NCBI GenBank assembly: GCA_021464415.1
Contig: CM038463.1
Coordinates: forward strand, 115,598,790 to 115,662,789
DNA: 64,000 nucleotides
DNA from: Lonicera japonica
Lineage: Eukaryota > Streptophyta > Magnoliopsida > Dipsacales > Caprifoliaceae
Reading direction: 5' to 3'
Shown here: piece by piece, positions 25,840 through 38,617 of the stretch
Layout: the number at the start of each line of letters is the position of its first letter
Position numbering within the stretch: the stretch's first letter is position 1
Made by a program: the position numbers and the translations under genes
Notes under the pieces: generated by a model
The model's database searches: none
Told to the model about the DNA's origin: nothing
What the model saw: the letters and a program-made list of their open reading frames with translations, nothing else

Positions 25840-26667
25840 ATTACATATGATGTGATGTGATATGATATGATATGTGTAACACTATTTTTAGTAGAAATAA
25901 TTGATATGACTGTATATTTTCGTAAATTTAATTACACACGTAAGAATTTGTTATTATAAAGAGTTAGAATCTAACTCATTACTCCGGTTTTGCAATAGTA
26001 AATACAATGCACACACAATTTGTTTACATACCTGATTTATATGCATGCATAGATCTAAGTTAGAATTAATAAATTATACAAAAAAAAGGTAGAGTTCAGT
26101 GGTTAGGATTATTGTAATAAAGAATTTGTGAGTTTTAAATCTTGATACTAATAATTTTTTTCAACATTAATAACTATTGGGGCAGAATAAAAAAATCACC
26201 AAATATTAATATCATGACCGAATTCAATAGCCTTCAGTCTATATAAACACAAATAAACTTCAACAAAAAGAAAAAAGAAAAACACTCTGGGCAAATTAAA
26301 TTGTGATATGTCATAAGTCGTAACTTTGGTTTTAATTTTATTTTCTACTTTATATCAAATTGTAATTATATTTCAGATATATTAAGTTATACAGGATTAA
26401 TTAATATTTCCCCTAAGTCTAAATTAATATTTTAGATTGATACTAGAGCTTTGCGATAAACTATTAAATTTTACATAATTTATGCATTAGTATAATTTAT
26501 TGTACATTTATTATGTCAAAAATATGAAATTATTGATACTTTAGGAATCGACATATTTTTAAATAGAGGGGCACGCATTACTCCCTTTTTATTTTGATGA
26601 ACTACAATTTATCTTCCTATTTATAACACAACTATATTTCTATGAAATGTAGGGAATAACCTTACTT
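25840..26667. other. AT-rich intergenic, nothing recognised
   Basis: No coding sequence or defined repeat. The short ATATGATGTGATGTGATATGAT run at 25845-25873 resembles the run just left of the family C element. Confidence 0.4.
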
Positions 26668-26984
26668 TTAAACCTTGTTTGGCTCACAGATTTGAGGATT
26701 TTGGAAAGGAAAGTCTCTCCTTTCTTTTGTTTGGTAAATACAAATTCCGGAAATACTTTCCTGACAGAGGAGAAAGTAGAGGGTAAAATCATTCCTCTCA
26801 AAACCAATGCGATTGATTTCCAAACATTTATTACAAAAATTTTGGACAACAATATCCTTACCTAAATATTTTTCATACTTTACCAAACACAAGAAAAAAA
26901 ACTTGACAGGAAATTTAGTTTTTCACCTCCATGAGAAAGACAAAAGAATTGATTTTCTTTCCGTGAATCAAACGAGGCATTAAA
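26668..26984. mobile_element. MITE, family M1 copy 1
   Basis: Inverted termini: left TTAAACCTTGTTTGGCTCAC, right (complement) TTTAATGCCTCGTTTGATTC. About 315 bp, bounded by TTA/TAA trinucleotides as in PIF/Harbinger-type MITEs. Homologous to 45109-45434, and internally to 37005-37128. Confidence 0.65.
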
Positions 26985-27297
26985 TGTTGAAAATGAAAGG
27001 CAAAGTTGATGCGAAAAGTAAATGAAGAAAGCGATGAGAAGTGGGAAGAGAGAAGAAAGGTTTTGAGAGAAAAATTAGATGAAGAATATTTATTAATTAA
27101 AAAAGGAATAGGGGTATTTTCGACATTTGTGTTTTGGACAGATGGATTAGAGAATTTATGATAATTTACCCAATTATCCAATATCATGTGCACCTATTTA
27201 TTTGAAAATCTAACAATTTTAATCAGATCAATTAGAGTAAAATAAAATACAACAATAATACTAGCTACTTTCTTTATTTATTTTTTAATTATATAAT

Positions 27298-27318
27298 TAT
27301 ATATATATATATATAAAA
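27298..27318. repeat. (TA)n microsatellite
   Basis: Simple TA dinucleotide run in otherwise featureless AT-rich DNA between the MITE at 26.7 kb and the SINE-like segment at 27.5 kb. Confidence 0.85.
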
Positions 27319-27516
27319 TGTATGGAGGATGAGTAAATTAAGCCCCTCTTCTTTAATTTTCCCCAATTAAGTACAACAGTAGTATATATGAATGAACCAA
27401 AGTAAGTGAAGATTTGTTTCTTTGTACGTATTTTCCTCCGCCCCTGCAGATTAAAGCGTGTCCGTGTAGAAGCTCCCCGGCGGGCCACGTACTCAGTTTA
27501 ATTTGCTGCATGGACT

Positions 27517-27632
27517 TTTTTTTTTTTTTTTTTCATTAAGGGAGGTCTAAGTCTCTCCCTTAATCCTACAAATAAAGAAAAACCCTCCCCTCCCACCCCA
27601 TGAGTCGAACTCTTGACCTCAAGGCAAGGGTG
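27517..27632 (-). mobile_element. tRNA-related SINE fragment with poly(A) tail
   Basis: Read on the minus strand: a B-box-like AAGAGTTCGACTCAT, then a short body, then GGGAGAGACTTAGACC and an A-run of about 18 (27517-27534 as T on the plus strand). A polymerase III B-box plus a 3' A-tail is the layout of a SINE. The A-box part is truncated, and an (AAAT)n-like run borders it at 27635-27662. Confidence 0.5.
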
Positions 27633-28984
27633 GAAATAAAATAAAATAAAATAAAATAAAATTAATGTTGATATATTGTTTATTAATTAAGTGGATAAAT
27701 TAAGCTAGCTATTTCCTTTTTAAATAAATTAAGATTTCTTAGCTTCTTGTTACTTTCATCGATCTCTCTGGTTTGCAAACAAACAAAGTTAGCTTTATAA
27801 AAATTGTGTTGGCCGGGCGGGCACTAGGCATTGGTTATAATTAAGTTACCCTTTACTTTTATTTTTTTGGGGTTGTCATACAGTCACAAGTTAATGTATC
27901 TAAAGTGAAAAGTTTTACTTGTGACTGCGAGCAAATTAAATTAAAGTTCAATTTCTTGTCCTTAAAATAAGCTAGGCATGCTCTTTGGTGAGGATTTGAT
28001 TAGATTAACGGGTGGGAGACTTTTTGAATATTACGTACTAATAAACAATTACACACATATATATATATAGCTAGATTAATTTAATTTATTAGTTTTAGTT
28101 ATTCAAATCGCTTTATTTTGATTATTTTAGAAAAAAGTTTGTTGATGAAGCTTAAAGTTATTCAAATCTTTTGGTGAAAGGAGGAGGCTACGTGGGTGAT
28201 CTTTTGCATTCTTAAGCTAAAATTGTACTATTTTAATTAATGTTGTCGGGATTAGGATCACACGTGGCAATATTTTCCTTCTCACATTATTATAAAAATT
28301 TTGTTTTGCCACCAGGGTCGGTGATATTCAGTGAGTAAGAAGAAACTTTTATAACTTCGTATAAAATTTTTCACATTTCTAATACTATATTTATTAGGTT
28401 ACAAAATTAACTATTAACAATAAAATTTACTTTTATTAAAAAATTTGGTATGTTGATCATGTTTTAATGGACAAATAAGCTGTTAAATTGTGATGGGAGA
28501 AAAATAAATAATTTATTCATTAATCGACTCTTAAAAAGACGAAGTACATTTTGATGCACTATATTACATACAATAATTTGCAAAACAAATTGAATTTATA
28601 TTGAATTTTGAAATCCAAACTGAATTTGCATGGTTGATCAGAGATTTTATCTACAAGGCTCACCTGATTTCTTGAAACTGCTTTGATGCCCATTTTAGTT
28701 TTGTAACCTAGAAGTGGAGACTTGGTTACCATATTAACGCTACTAATATTTTTATTTCTTTTACAAAAATATATATTATTTCACTGGGATAGAAGGATAT
28801 ATGTTACATTATTAACTCGTGGGACTCAAACATTGAAATTTTCGGTCTTTTGCCAAATTTGATAAACTCATACGTTATTGTGCTAATGTATCAAATTTTT
28901 TGTTGGACAATATCCTAGTTTGTGTGTTGAACAAAAAAGGAAAAGCTCAATTGCTTTAAAGCATATTAGATAATTTAGTTGAGA

Positions 28985-29222
28985 TGACAACCAAGTGTTG
29001 TAATCTAGTGGTGAGAGAGGTCGTTCTTCTCGCTTAACACTTGAGTTCGAGCCCCTTTCAAGACGCTTGGTGGTACCAAACCTAGGTACCATCACATTAC
29101 TACCAACACAATTATGAGAGCTGTTATCTCCTGTTGGGTCCATGCCATGCAATTTACTCGTTTGGGTTCAACAAGGGCTCACTGTATCAAGTAATGACCC
29201 AATACTCTCACCTGTACCTGGC
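28985..29222 (+). mobile_element. tRNA-derived SINE-like element
   Basis: Contains an A-box-like TCTAGTGGTGAGAGAGG and, about 40 bp downstream, a B-box-like GAGTTCGAGCCCC, spaced as in a tRNA gene. The cloverleaf is not maintained, so not a tRNA gene. The body continues to about 29222 before a T-rich end. Boundaries approximate. Confidence 0.5.
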
Positions 29223-30986
29223 GCATAATTATCCAATTTTTTTAAGGAAAAATAAAAAGAAGAAAATTTGATTGACACGGGCCACACAGTAATGGGCTAG
29301 TGTTTGAATTATTTTCACTCTTGGACTCAGATCGACGGGGAAGAAACATATTGGGCTCAATGAGGAGGTGAAACCTCAGAATAGCCGGCATATAATCCGT
29401 ATTTTAGCTGCGATGATTTGGTATTCTTAAATATATTTTTTATGTTGGACTTTTATAATTTATAAGATTAGACCAATTTCAATATAATTAATCCCGAATA
29501 ACAAAAAATGTTTAATTTTATATATTTAATAAGTTGATCTTATTTTAAAAACATCTAAAATGTTAGGTTTAAAATATTTTAGGAAAATAAATAATCAACT
29601 TTTATTCGGAGAGAAACATGGTAGGTAAGTTTTAATTTTTACTTTCTTTCTTTCTTCCTAAATGACATGAAGGTGGGCCTGGGGTTGATCCATCCTAAAC
29701 TGAATTTGTGGGGTGGGGGGCAGACCCAAATGACTGACCATGACAAAGCGAACGCAACTTGGATGGCCACCACGGAATTGTGGTTGCAAATTGGCATGCA
29801 TAACTCTTACTTTTTAGTAACATACATCCCTTTCACCTACTTCAAAAATTTAAAGCCTACTTCCCATTCATTGCTTCCTTTTACAAAAAAATTGCCTCCA
29901 ACACTTCCCATCTTTATCCTACTACTATCAAATCTGCATTACATTACAATAAAAGCCAAAAAAGAGAAGAAAAAAAAAAGAAGAGAGAGGGGGTTGTTTA
30001 TTTCGTCCGTTTTAAATTAGAAATTTCATTATTTTATTATGTCTCAAATTACATTTTTTTAGACTTAAATTAATATCACCACCGCAATAAATAAATTATA
30101 TTTTTAACTATTGTTTAAGTTACGTTAATATTTTCTTAGATAAAATAATAAGTCACTTTTTATTTTATTTTATTTTGTTCAAATGTGATTAAATAATTCA
30201 ATCCGGATAACTAAGCCATCAAGATGCATTGCCATTGCTAATGTAATCTACCATCATTATCTTTAACTAATCTTCATTTCATTGTTTTAAACTTTAGCAC
30301 AAGAAGGAAAGTGGAGAGTTGGATTCGCGCGAAAAGCAAAATTTCTCTCTTTCTCTCTCTCTCCCTCCCTCTCTACACTTTTTGAACCAAGAAATCACGA
30401 GACTCCCCTGAAATACCTGTTCTCTATTCATCTCTCAAATCTGCCAAATAACACCCCCCCCCTCCTACTTTTCTCTCTCACCATCATATTAGAAAAGGCC
30501 AATGGAAGTCTCACAAGCATTCTTCTTTCTCCTTTCATCGGTTTACGCCTTTTCTTTTCCCCTATTTCCTCCACCATGAAAAAACCTCTTCTTTTTCTCT
30601 ATCTTGATTCTTTTCCTGTATTTATCTTTCCTAATTAATTAAAAACCATCCTTTATGAACTTCCCTCCGGTTGTTTTTGACACTCATTGGAGAAAAAGAA
30701 ATGAAAAACTATTTATGAAATGGGAAGCTGTATTAATTCAGTTCTCTTTGTCTGTCCTTGTGTTTTCTCTGGAGGGTTTAATGGGTCGCTTTGATTTTGA
30801 TAAATACATGAAAACCCACTTGTGTTGTTTAATTTTCTTCTTCAGAACCCATGTTTTTGAATCAGTTCATGCACTTTCTCAAATCAATTCACACATTCAG
30901 AAGGAAAACCCCTTTTGATTGCGTGTTTTGACAACATTTTACTAGTTTGTGTTTTAATTCAGTCCAACTCAATTCAATTCAATTCA
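29223..30986. promoter_or_regulatory. Upstream region and 5' leader of HT1-like gene
   Basis: No gene upstream of the kinase. A long CT-rich tract (30335-30376) and CTCTC-rich sequence to about 30480 suggest a pyrimidine-rich leader or core promoter. Several short upstream ATG frames are present, but none looks conserved. A TCAATTCAATTCAATTC microrepeat precedes the start codon. Confidence 0.45.
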
Positions 30987-33700
30987 ATGGCCACTTCGTG
31001 TTTTAATCCGTTTCGACTTTTAAATAAATCAAGAAACAAACCATTGTCGGTCCCTTCATCTTCAAGAACCCGTTTAAATACTGATATGGAGAGCATGGAA
31101 AGGAAGAGATTTGATAGTTTGGAGTCATGGTCAATGATATTGGATTCTGAGAATGTGGAGACTTGGGAAGTATCAAAGGAGGATCAAGAAGAATGGACGG
31201 CTGATCTTTCTCAGCTCTTTATAGGTAATAAGTTTGCTTCTGGGGCTCATAGTAGAATTTACAGGGGTATTTACAAGCAGAGGGCAGTTGCTGTAAAGAT
31301 GGTTAGAATTCCAACTCACAAGGAGGAAACTAGGGTTTTGCTTGAACAACAGTTTAAGTCAGAGGTTGCCTTGCTTTCGCGTCTCTATCATCCCAATATT
31401 GTGCAGGTTAGATTTTTTATATATCAAATTATGCTATGTTTGTGTCGTGTTTTGTAATTGGCTTGTTTGTTTGTTTGCAATTCATGGTATTACTATCAAG
31501 AAGTAGAAAATTCACTTGATTATTGGCCTTTCAGATGTATATTGAATTATGGATACATCAAACTAAGCTGAATTGGGAGAAAAATGCATGGTTGTAGTAG
31601 AAGATAATAAACTACGAGTATGCAAGAGTTGAAGGGGGACCAATTCTTAAATTGCTAGATTTATATGAATCTCTCCATCCCAAATTAAGCTTCACTATTT
31701 GATCTTTTGTACATTTTAAGGCTGACACTAGTTTCAATAGTCAAGAACAAAACATTGTATAGCTATCTTATGGATTTGTTGATTCGGTATTGTAGAAGAT
31801 GGACTCTTAATTTGGGACGTATAGAGTAATATAAAAACAAGTATTACCGATTTAATATAGACAATAGCGTCACAGTTTGGTCCATTGGGACATTTTGGAT
31901 AAAACATGCATGGTTCACGACATTTGGACTCCGTGGTTAGTAGTTAGTAACAATGAATACGAGGTCATTTCTTTTTCTTGGACTTGAAACAGTAAACCGC
32001 TTTGAGATGGACTTTCAGCAACTTCTGCAGTATCATCAAATTGCCAAATTTCTTTGGGCATCCGATCAAACTGCTTTAAGGAATTTCAGTTTAATTGCCA
32101 CATGCTACATGTTTAGATTCTTAGAGAGCTCAGATCTACAAGTTTTGCCTGTCATCTTATATTAGACTAGTGAAATTTGTTGTAGAAATCCCTATTGCCA
32201 GAAGTTCAGGGGTTCAAAAATTTGTAATTTTTGTAAAACTATACCAATAAAATATGTGGCCTAGCTAGTGACTGTCCCTTTTTCCTGTACAGTTCATCGC
32301 AGCTTGTAAAAAGCCTCCAGTGTACTGTATAATTACAGAATACATGTCTCAAGGAACTCTAAGGATGTACCTTAACAAGAAAGAGCCATACTCGCTTTCA
32401 ACTGAAACTATTTTGAGGTTAGCCCTCGATATCTCCAGAGGAATGGAGTATCTTCATTCCCAAGGGGTGATCCACAGAGACCTAAAATCAAATAACTTGC
32501 TTCTAAACGACGAGATGCGTGTTAAGGTTGCGGATTTTGGGACGTCGTGCCTAGAAACACAGACGCAGGAATCAAAGGGAAACATGGGAACCTATCGGTG
32601 GATGGCTCCGGAGATGGTGAAGGAGAAACCATATACAAGGAAAGTTGATGTTTACAGTTTCGGGATTGTGCTGTGGGAGCTCACAACAGCTTTGCTTCCC
32701 TTTCAAGGAATGACCCCTGTTCAGGCTGCTTTTGCTGTGGCTGAGAAGGTTGGTTAGTTATTTACAGTTGCTTAGTTCTTCCTTTCTGTGAAAAAAATTT
32801 CATGAGTTGAATACTCTACCTAAAGTTTGCTCTCTGATTCTCTTCTAACTAAGTGAAGAGAAGATATAATATTTCGAAATTCTAGACAAAGGGTTTGATG
32901 TGCGGGGTCGACCCTGAGGGTGTGCAAGATGGGCAACTGCACAAGGACTTTGTTACAATAAAATTTTTTATATCTCATGCAAGGGGCCCAATATTTTAAG
33001 CACTAAATTAGAATACGGGTCCAAGAAGTATGTATGTGAAAAGAGTGCCCGGTTTCAATTTTTGTATAGGGCCTTGTATATCTCTGGGTCAGCCCTATTG
33101 ATATGTTCTACATTTGTAAATAGTTACATTGTTATGCGACTACTGACTAACAGCCATTTGTTTTGTCTATATTCGAGATACAATTGGCAATTCCAAGTAT
33201 GTGTTTCCCATATGAAAGTAGGCTTAGAAACAATATGCTAATCAATAGTATCTTGCTCCTAGGGTAGATATTATCACGAGTGCATAACGTACAAGAGTAT
33301 TGAATCCAACAATTGCTTTAGCAGAAGAAAATTATGGTTTTGTCATTGTGTACGTTTACTATTTTTGAAACTCACACTATTTGTCCCAATTTTGGAAGAA
33401 AGCATGATGCTTACTTCCTTTTATTTTGGACATTTTCAATTTTGGCAGAACGAAAGGCCGCCAATGCCGGCCAGTTGTCAGCCCGCTCTTGCACACCTCA
33501 TAAAGCGGTGCTGGGCCGCAAACCCTTCTAAGCGCCCAGATTTCGGCGACATTGTATCCGCTTTAGAGAAGTACGATGAATGTGTTAAAGAAGGACTCCC
33601 ACTCACTCTCCACTCGGGTCTGGTTAACCGAAACGTCATTCTTGAACGCTTGAAAGGCTGCGTACCCATGGGCTCTTCCTCCATACCTGTAAATGCCTGA
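30987..33700 (+). CDS. HT1: Raf-like protein kinase HT1 (HIGH LEAF TEMPERATURE 1)
   Basis: Three exons, 30987-31406, 32293-32748 and 33449-33700, encode 375 residues (Arabidopsis HT1 is about 390). The N-terminus MATSCFNPFRL and the block KRFDSxESWSMIL...WTADLSQLFIG are specific to HT1. Kinase landmarks: glycine loop ASGAHSRIYRG, VAVK Lys104, HRDLKSNN with Asp203, DFGTS with Asp221, WMAPEM, then the C-terminal tail ending PVNA. In Arabidopsis HT1 is a guard-cell Raf-like kinase that keeps stomata open at low CO2 and is inhibited by MPK4/MPK12 at high CO2. That role is inferred here from the close sequence match. The start is the ATG preceding CFNPFRL; an in-frame ATG 24 codons upstream adds unconserved sequence. 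No defects seen. Confidence 0.95.
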
Positions 33701-35759
33701 CATTCCTCTACCACCCACAGACATGTATTACTACTACTAATATTATTATTATTACCATTTTATTATTCACTTAGTATTCAATCAATCGCCTTAATGATAG
33801 ATTTGTCAGTTATGACTTTGTTGTATATATAAATGTTCTTTCTTTTAGCTCTTTAGTGGATGTGTATTCAACAACATGCTTGTTTGTTCTGTAAGCAAAC
33901 CATCCTTAGGTTTATTACTAATGTCATAAATTGTTTATTGTAGATTCCACAATGATGATGTAAATGACGAAAAAATTACGGTGCTTTTTTTGTTTTTTTT
34001 ATAGATGAAGTATATAGAAAAGTATGCGTATTACTATACTATTAATTTGATTCGATCGGCAAGCATACAATTTGAAAGGAAAAACCTGCGAGTACACGTA
34101 TCTATTATATGTTTTCATATTGCAGTGAAAAGGCATAACTGTGATCATGTTTTCAATTAGTCAATAATAGTGGAATTAAAAATATTCATTTTACCTTTTT
34201 CTGAGAAAGGGATGAAATTTTATTCTCAATTGAATCTCACTTTTAATTTTTATTACCTTTTCAGTTTCGTATTAAGAGCATTTTATTTTTTCCTTTTAGT
34301 TTAGTGCATAATCAATAGAATAAATGTTGCAGTGGCAAATATATATATTATTTTATCTCAACAATAATAATGTCTATAACTCTATCCAAGTGGAGTCAGA
34401 AACATTTGAACAAAATTGAACAAGAAGAGAATTGAATGGGCCACACTCTGTTCTTAACTTTATTAAGATAAGATAAAGAAAACCCACCCTCAACTACGTA
34501 CCCAAATGAAATGAGAAGAGGGTATTGTAGGCATTTTATTGTAGCAGAGGTAAACTCTTTTAGAATTACAATACAATCCCAGGCCATTTGGCTTGAGAAA
34601 TGAATTAATAACTAATAGTGGTATGATTATTTATTTAAAGAGTTATTGTTGACCCAGAACGTAACAACAAGGTAATCGTCATAATAATAACCCCGTTTTT
34701 TTCAAAGAGTGAGATGTAGGTTGGTGTAGACTACTAGTAGTAGTATAATAAAACAAAGGTATCAATTTGTGTGTGGGTGTCGCCATTTTATCCGGTCTAT
34801 GCAAATTTAATTAATTACTAATTGAATTTATCTAACAAACAAACACGTTTCCAATCCTTCCTCGAGACATGGGCCTCTTGTCATCCTAATCTCCTATTAT
34901 CTTTCTCGTTCAAGGCTTCATTTTTTCGATAAATTACACCAAATCCCCCTAAACTAAATAACCCCCCAATTCTGTTAGAATTCCGTTAAAAACTTAATGG
35001 TATGTTATGTTGATCTCTTTATAAATGGGGTAAACAATAACTATATCAGACATTTGTCTCCCTCTCTCTAGGATTTTCTAAAAACTCTCTCTGCATAAAT
35101 TAATATATATAGTTATAGTTATCTGAAGTAACCCTAATAGGGGTAGTAGTTAACACCGTATACCCCCATTTCAGGTTTAATAGATGGAGGGGTTTGCTGT
35201 CAGGTTTTTTTCTTTAGGGGGGGAGGGGGAAGTGAAAGAGTGATAGTTGAAGGGAATTTAATGAAATTTACAATTTCCCCCCTGTTTAGGACTTGGAGGG
35301 AGGAGAGGGGGTGGAGTTTGGTTCCCCACCCTTCATGACAGACTTTTATTGTTAAGGCGACAAAAGCGGAAAGACAACGACAATAAATCAAAGGGTATTA
35401 TAATTTGTTGAAAGATAAATGTTCTCTATTGGACAAAGAGATCTTTTTACACATTTGTACGAAATAAATTCTGAGCCACACACACATATTCTATTACGAT
35501 AGAGAAAAAAAAAAAAAAAAGGAAGTTGAATGATAACGTGTGGCTTTTAGATTCTGTTTCTGAGATTTGCTGAATGAATGATTTTTGGAAATGTGCTATA
35601 CGCTACGGTTATCAACCAGTTAATCATTTTATTACAATCTATCTATATTAATATTAATGTATTTAATACAATTACATTCAGCTGATAAAACCACGCGATT
35701 ATCAAATTTCTTTTGGAATATAAGGATGAAAAAGATCACCATGGTAAATTGGTAATAAG
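33701..35759. other. Downstream flank of HT1, no gene
   Basis: AT-rich sequence with no recognisable coding region. A G-rich segment (35215-35232), an A-run near 35504-35520 and small TA-rich stretches are the only visible features. 3' UTR signals of HT1 should lie within the first 300 bases. Confidence 0.4.
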
Positions 35760-35764
35760 CTAAG

Positions 35765-36585
35765 GTGAATGTTATTTGTACTTTATAAAACATTTGTTAA
35801 TATTTCACTTCTTATTTGTTAGCGAGTAAATGAATGTTACTCATCCGTTAATAAACGAGTAAATGCATATTATTCGCCCGATAACAAATGAATAAAACCT
35901 TTAAGTCTTATTTGATTCAGGTATTAGGATCAGTGAAATTAATAATACCAGTATTAATAGTACTAGACTATTAATCATAGTATTAATTTAATACCAATAC
36001 TCAGTTTGATTCATGCAGTATTAATATTGAGATATCTCATACTGATGTTAATACCATGTTTGATTCTGTAACCCGAGATTATATTTTGGACTAACAAAAT
36101 AAAAAAAAAAAAAAAAAAATTAAGAAAAAAAAATAAGAAATTTTTTCTTTTTTAAAAAAATTTAAAATAAAAAATTAAATTAAAATAATAATAATATAGT
36201 AGTGGCATTTTTGAAAATATTATAACAGTAATGGCATTTTTAAAAATATATTGTTCATTTTTCTTAATCCTGAATAAACAATACCACTTCCTCTGGGTAT
36301 TAAATTATACCACAAAGAGTGGTATTAAGTTAAGACCGGTATTAGTAATCCCAACACATTTGTACGAATCAAACAACGTATTATAAAAAAAGTAGTATTA
36401 ACAATTTCACCCCACTTTTTAATACCCGAATCAAACAAGCCCTTAATGCCTTACTCGATGGCCAGCGAATAACATGCTACTCGCTCAATTACAAGCGAAT
36501 AACATATATTTACTCATTTATCATTAGACAAATAAAATATAAAATTAAATTAAATATTTGATTATATACAAATAATATCCACCCA
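35765..36585. mobile_element. Outer MITE-like inverted-repeat element, interrupted
   Basis: The left arm (GGTGAATGTTATTTGTA and on to GCGAGTAAATGAATG) is matched in inverted form on the right (GCGAATAACATATATTTACTC to ACAAATAATATCCACCC). The arms are ~130 bp with moderate identity. The centre is occupied by a second MITE. Boundaries and TSD are uncertain. Confidence 0.45.
35901..36446. mobile_element. MITE with ~25-bp inverted termini, nested in another
   Basis: Left end TTAAGTCTTATTTGATTCAG, right end (complement) TTAAGGGCTTGTTTGATTCG, each followed by GTATTA. About 545 bp, AT-rich with an internal poly-A. Flanked by TTA/TAA as in PIF/Harbinger-like MITEs. Several GGTATTA/TAATACC repeats lie near the ends. 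Confidence 0.6.
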
Positions 36586-37004
36586 AAGTAATAATACCAA
36601 TAATACCAATAAGGAATGGGAGTCAATTATTGAAAGAATAAAAGCCTTTGGGGAACAACAAATAGCAAAAGGAGGTGGGGTCATACTCATATAATTACAA
36701 TTTTATTTTATATATTTAAAAAAGCGTACTTGAAAATAATAATAATATAATATATGCATTGCTTTAATCGAATCCCACCTTTTGCCGTCCTCGTTAATGG
36801 AGACGCACCCAACCATACATACAGCGACACTCTTTTACTATTATTACTGTTACCCCCTCCTACTTAGTTTACCAATTCATCACCTAGATTTTAATACTAA
36901 TATAAATATATATATATATATAACATCAAACAGGTACTAATTTTGTTTGTCTGCTGTGTACAGGCCAACTAAATTATTAGCCATGTGCTCGTGAAATGAA
37001 ATCT

Positions 37005-37128
37005 TCCCGGTATTTATTATAAAATGTTTAGACAATAATATTTTTATTTAAATATTTTTCATATTTTTAATTCTTATAAAAAAAATAAAAAAAATATTTT
37101 CTCTTATGTAAACTAAACAATGCCTTAA
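37005..37128. mobile_element. MITE family M1, truncated copy 3
   Basis: Contains the internal M1 sequence GACAATAATATTTTTATTTAAATATTTTTCATA and the right end TAAACTAAACAATGCCTTAA. The left terminus is missing or degraded. Compare 26830-26880 and 45295-45345. Confidence 0.5.
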
Positions 37129-37487
37129 TTTGAATATATTCCATTGCTATGCCAAATTGATTTATTAAAAAATATATATAAATGTCGAAACTGACTAAAA
37201 CCGAACCAAAAAGTCTGGTTCGAGTTTAAGTTTAGAATATGTAGAAACAAAAACTGAATTTTTACATTTAATTTGAGTTTTGGGTACATTAACTTCTATT
37301 CCGACCAAAATCGAAAACACCTCTAAACTCTAGCTCTTTCATATTTTATATTTTAAATAAACCGATAGATAAGGATACAATTTGCATTCACTAAGCTCTC
37401 TACTCTCTAGTGTCTGACTTGTGAATCCGCAACTGTAAAGGCATTTACGACACTCTATAATTGTAACATACAAAGACTAAACTTATA

Positions 37488-38617
37488 AGAACACCCGCAA
37501 CCGGGGATAGCATATTAACAAATATACAATCTGGGTGTATACACCGTATAAAAGTCAAAAAAAAATAAAAATTCCAGCCACTGCATTGTATAAAAACTAA
37601 CTTACAAATTTAACTATGTATAGTAGTTAAGGCATAAACTTACAATACAACAAAATTTTAGACATACAGACAATCTTAACTCGTACGAGAACAAAAGATT
37701 GTCCCTCACCCATATCACTCAAAAAAAGCCTAACAGGGCGTGTCATCCTTTTGTGCTAAAAAGGCGTTGCTCACTAGTAATTTTTTTTTATTTTTCGAAT
37801 ATGACACACCTGGTTCACCAAAAAGAGCATGAACCAAAAAGAGCATGATATATGCTTGTGGCTACTTTTTCACGTATATACAGTGTAGCATGACATGAGA
37901 GTAAATTTGAAAATTTGTCCTTCAAGCATACCAATTGTTTTGTGAATGCTCTAACTAGACAGAATTTAGAAGAATCCGTACCACATACCAAGAATACTAT
38001 TCACTAAAAAAAGAAATCTAGCAATTTCAAGCATACAATTTTCTTTCTGGATTAAAGGGTAAAGTGAAGTTGAAGACTTTATTATCACGCGAATATTTGT
38101 CTGTTCGGTGTGTACGTATATACAAACATCGGTGTCTGTTTGAGCACAAAACAATGCCCCTACTTTATAGGGACAATCACCAATTTTAGAGTCCCGTGTA
38201 CACCTCTAAGAGAATCCGGAGTGCATATGCCAAACTTAACTCACAAATATAGCATTAAGTTTCTTACAAGACTATATTGCGTATGTTAAAAAAAAAAAAT
38301 TAGCCGTAGGGTGTTTTTAGCATGTATATACTAGTGTTCCTTGATTGAAAATAATACTTCATATGAGTAAGCCACACTTGTATGTATAGTTCCACACGGG
38401 TATACCTTACCCTTATGAATGTTTGCTTTTGTTTAATATATATGGATATCCCTTATCCTTATCAATGTTTGCCTTGTTGCAAACAAGTGTCCTAACCCTT
38501 TTGGTTTTATACAAGTGTTATTTATCCGTACGAGTAAAATTTAAGCGTATGGAATTTTACTCATAAAGTTGGTAGCAATGGACACACTGTGGCATATGCA
38601 CCACGGATGCTCTACCA
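37488..38617. repeat. Possible non-autonomous DNA element
   Basis: The left border AAGAACACCCGCAACC and the complement of the right border TAGAGCATCCGTGGTGCA resemble the GAGCATCC(G)CAA termini common in plant hAT/MULE-like elements. No ORF; the interior contains runs of A/T and short repeats. The border match is imperfect, so tentative. Confidence 0.3.

Noticed and set aside
28985..29100. Possible functional tRNA gene
   Set aside because: A- and B-box-like motifs are present, but acceptor and anticodon stems do not form; better read as SINE-derived.
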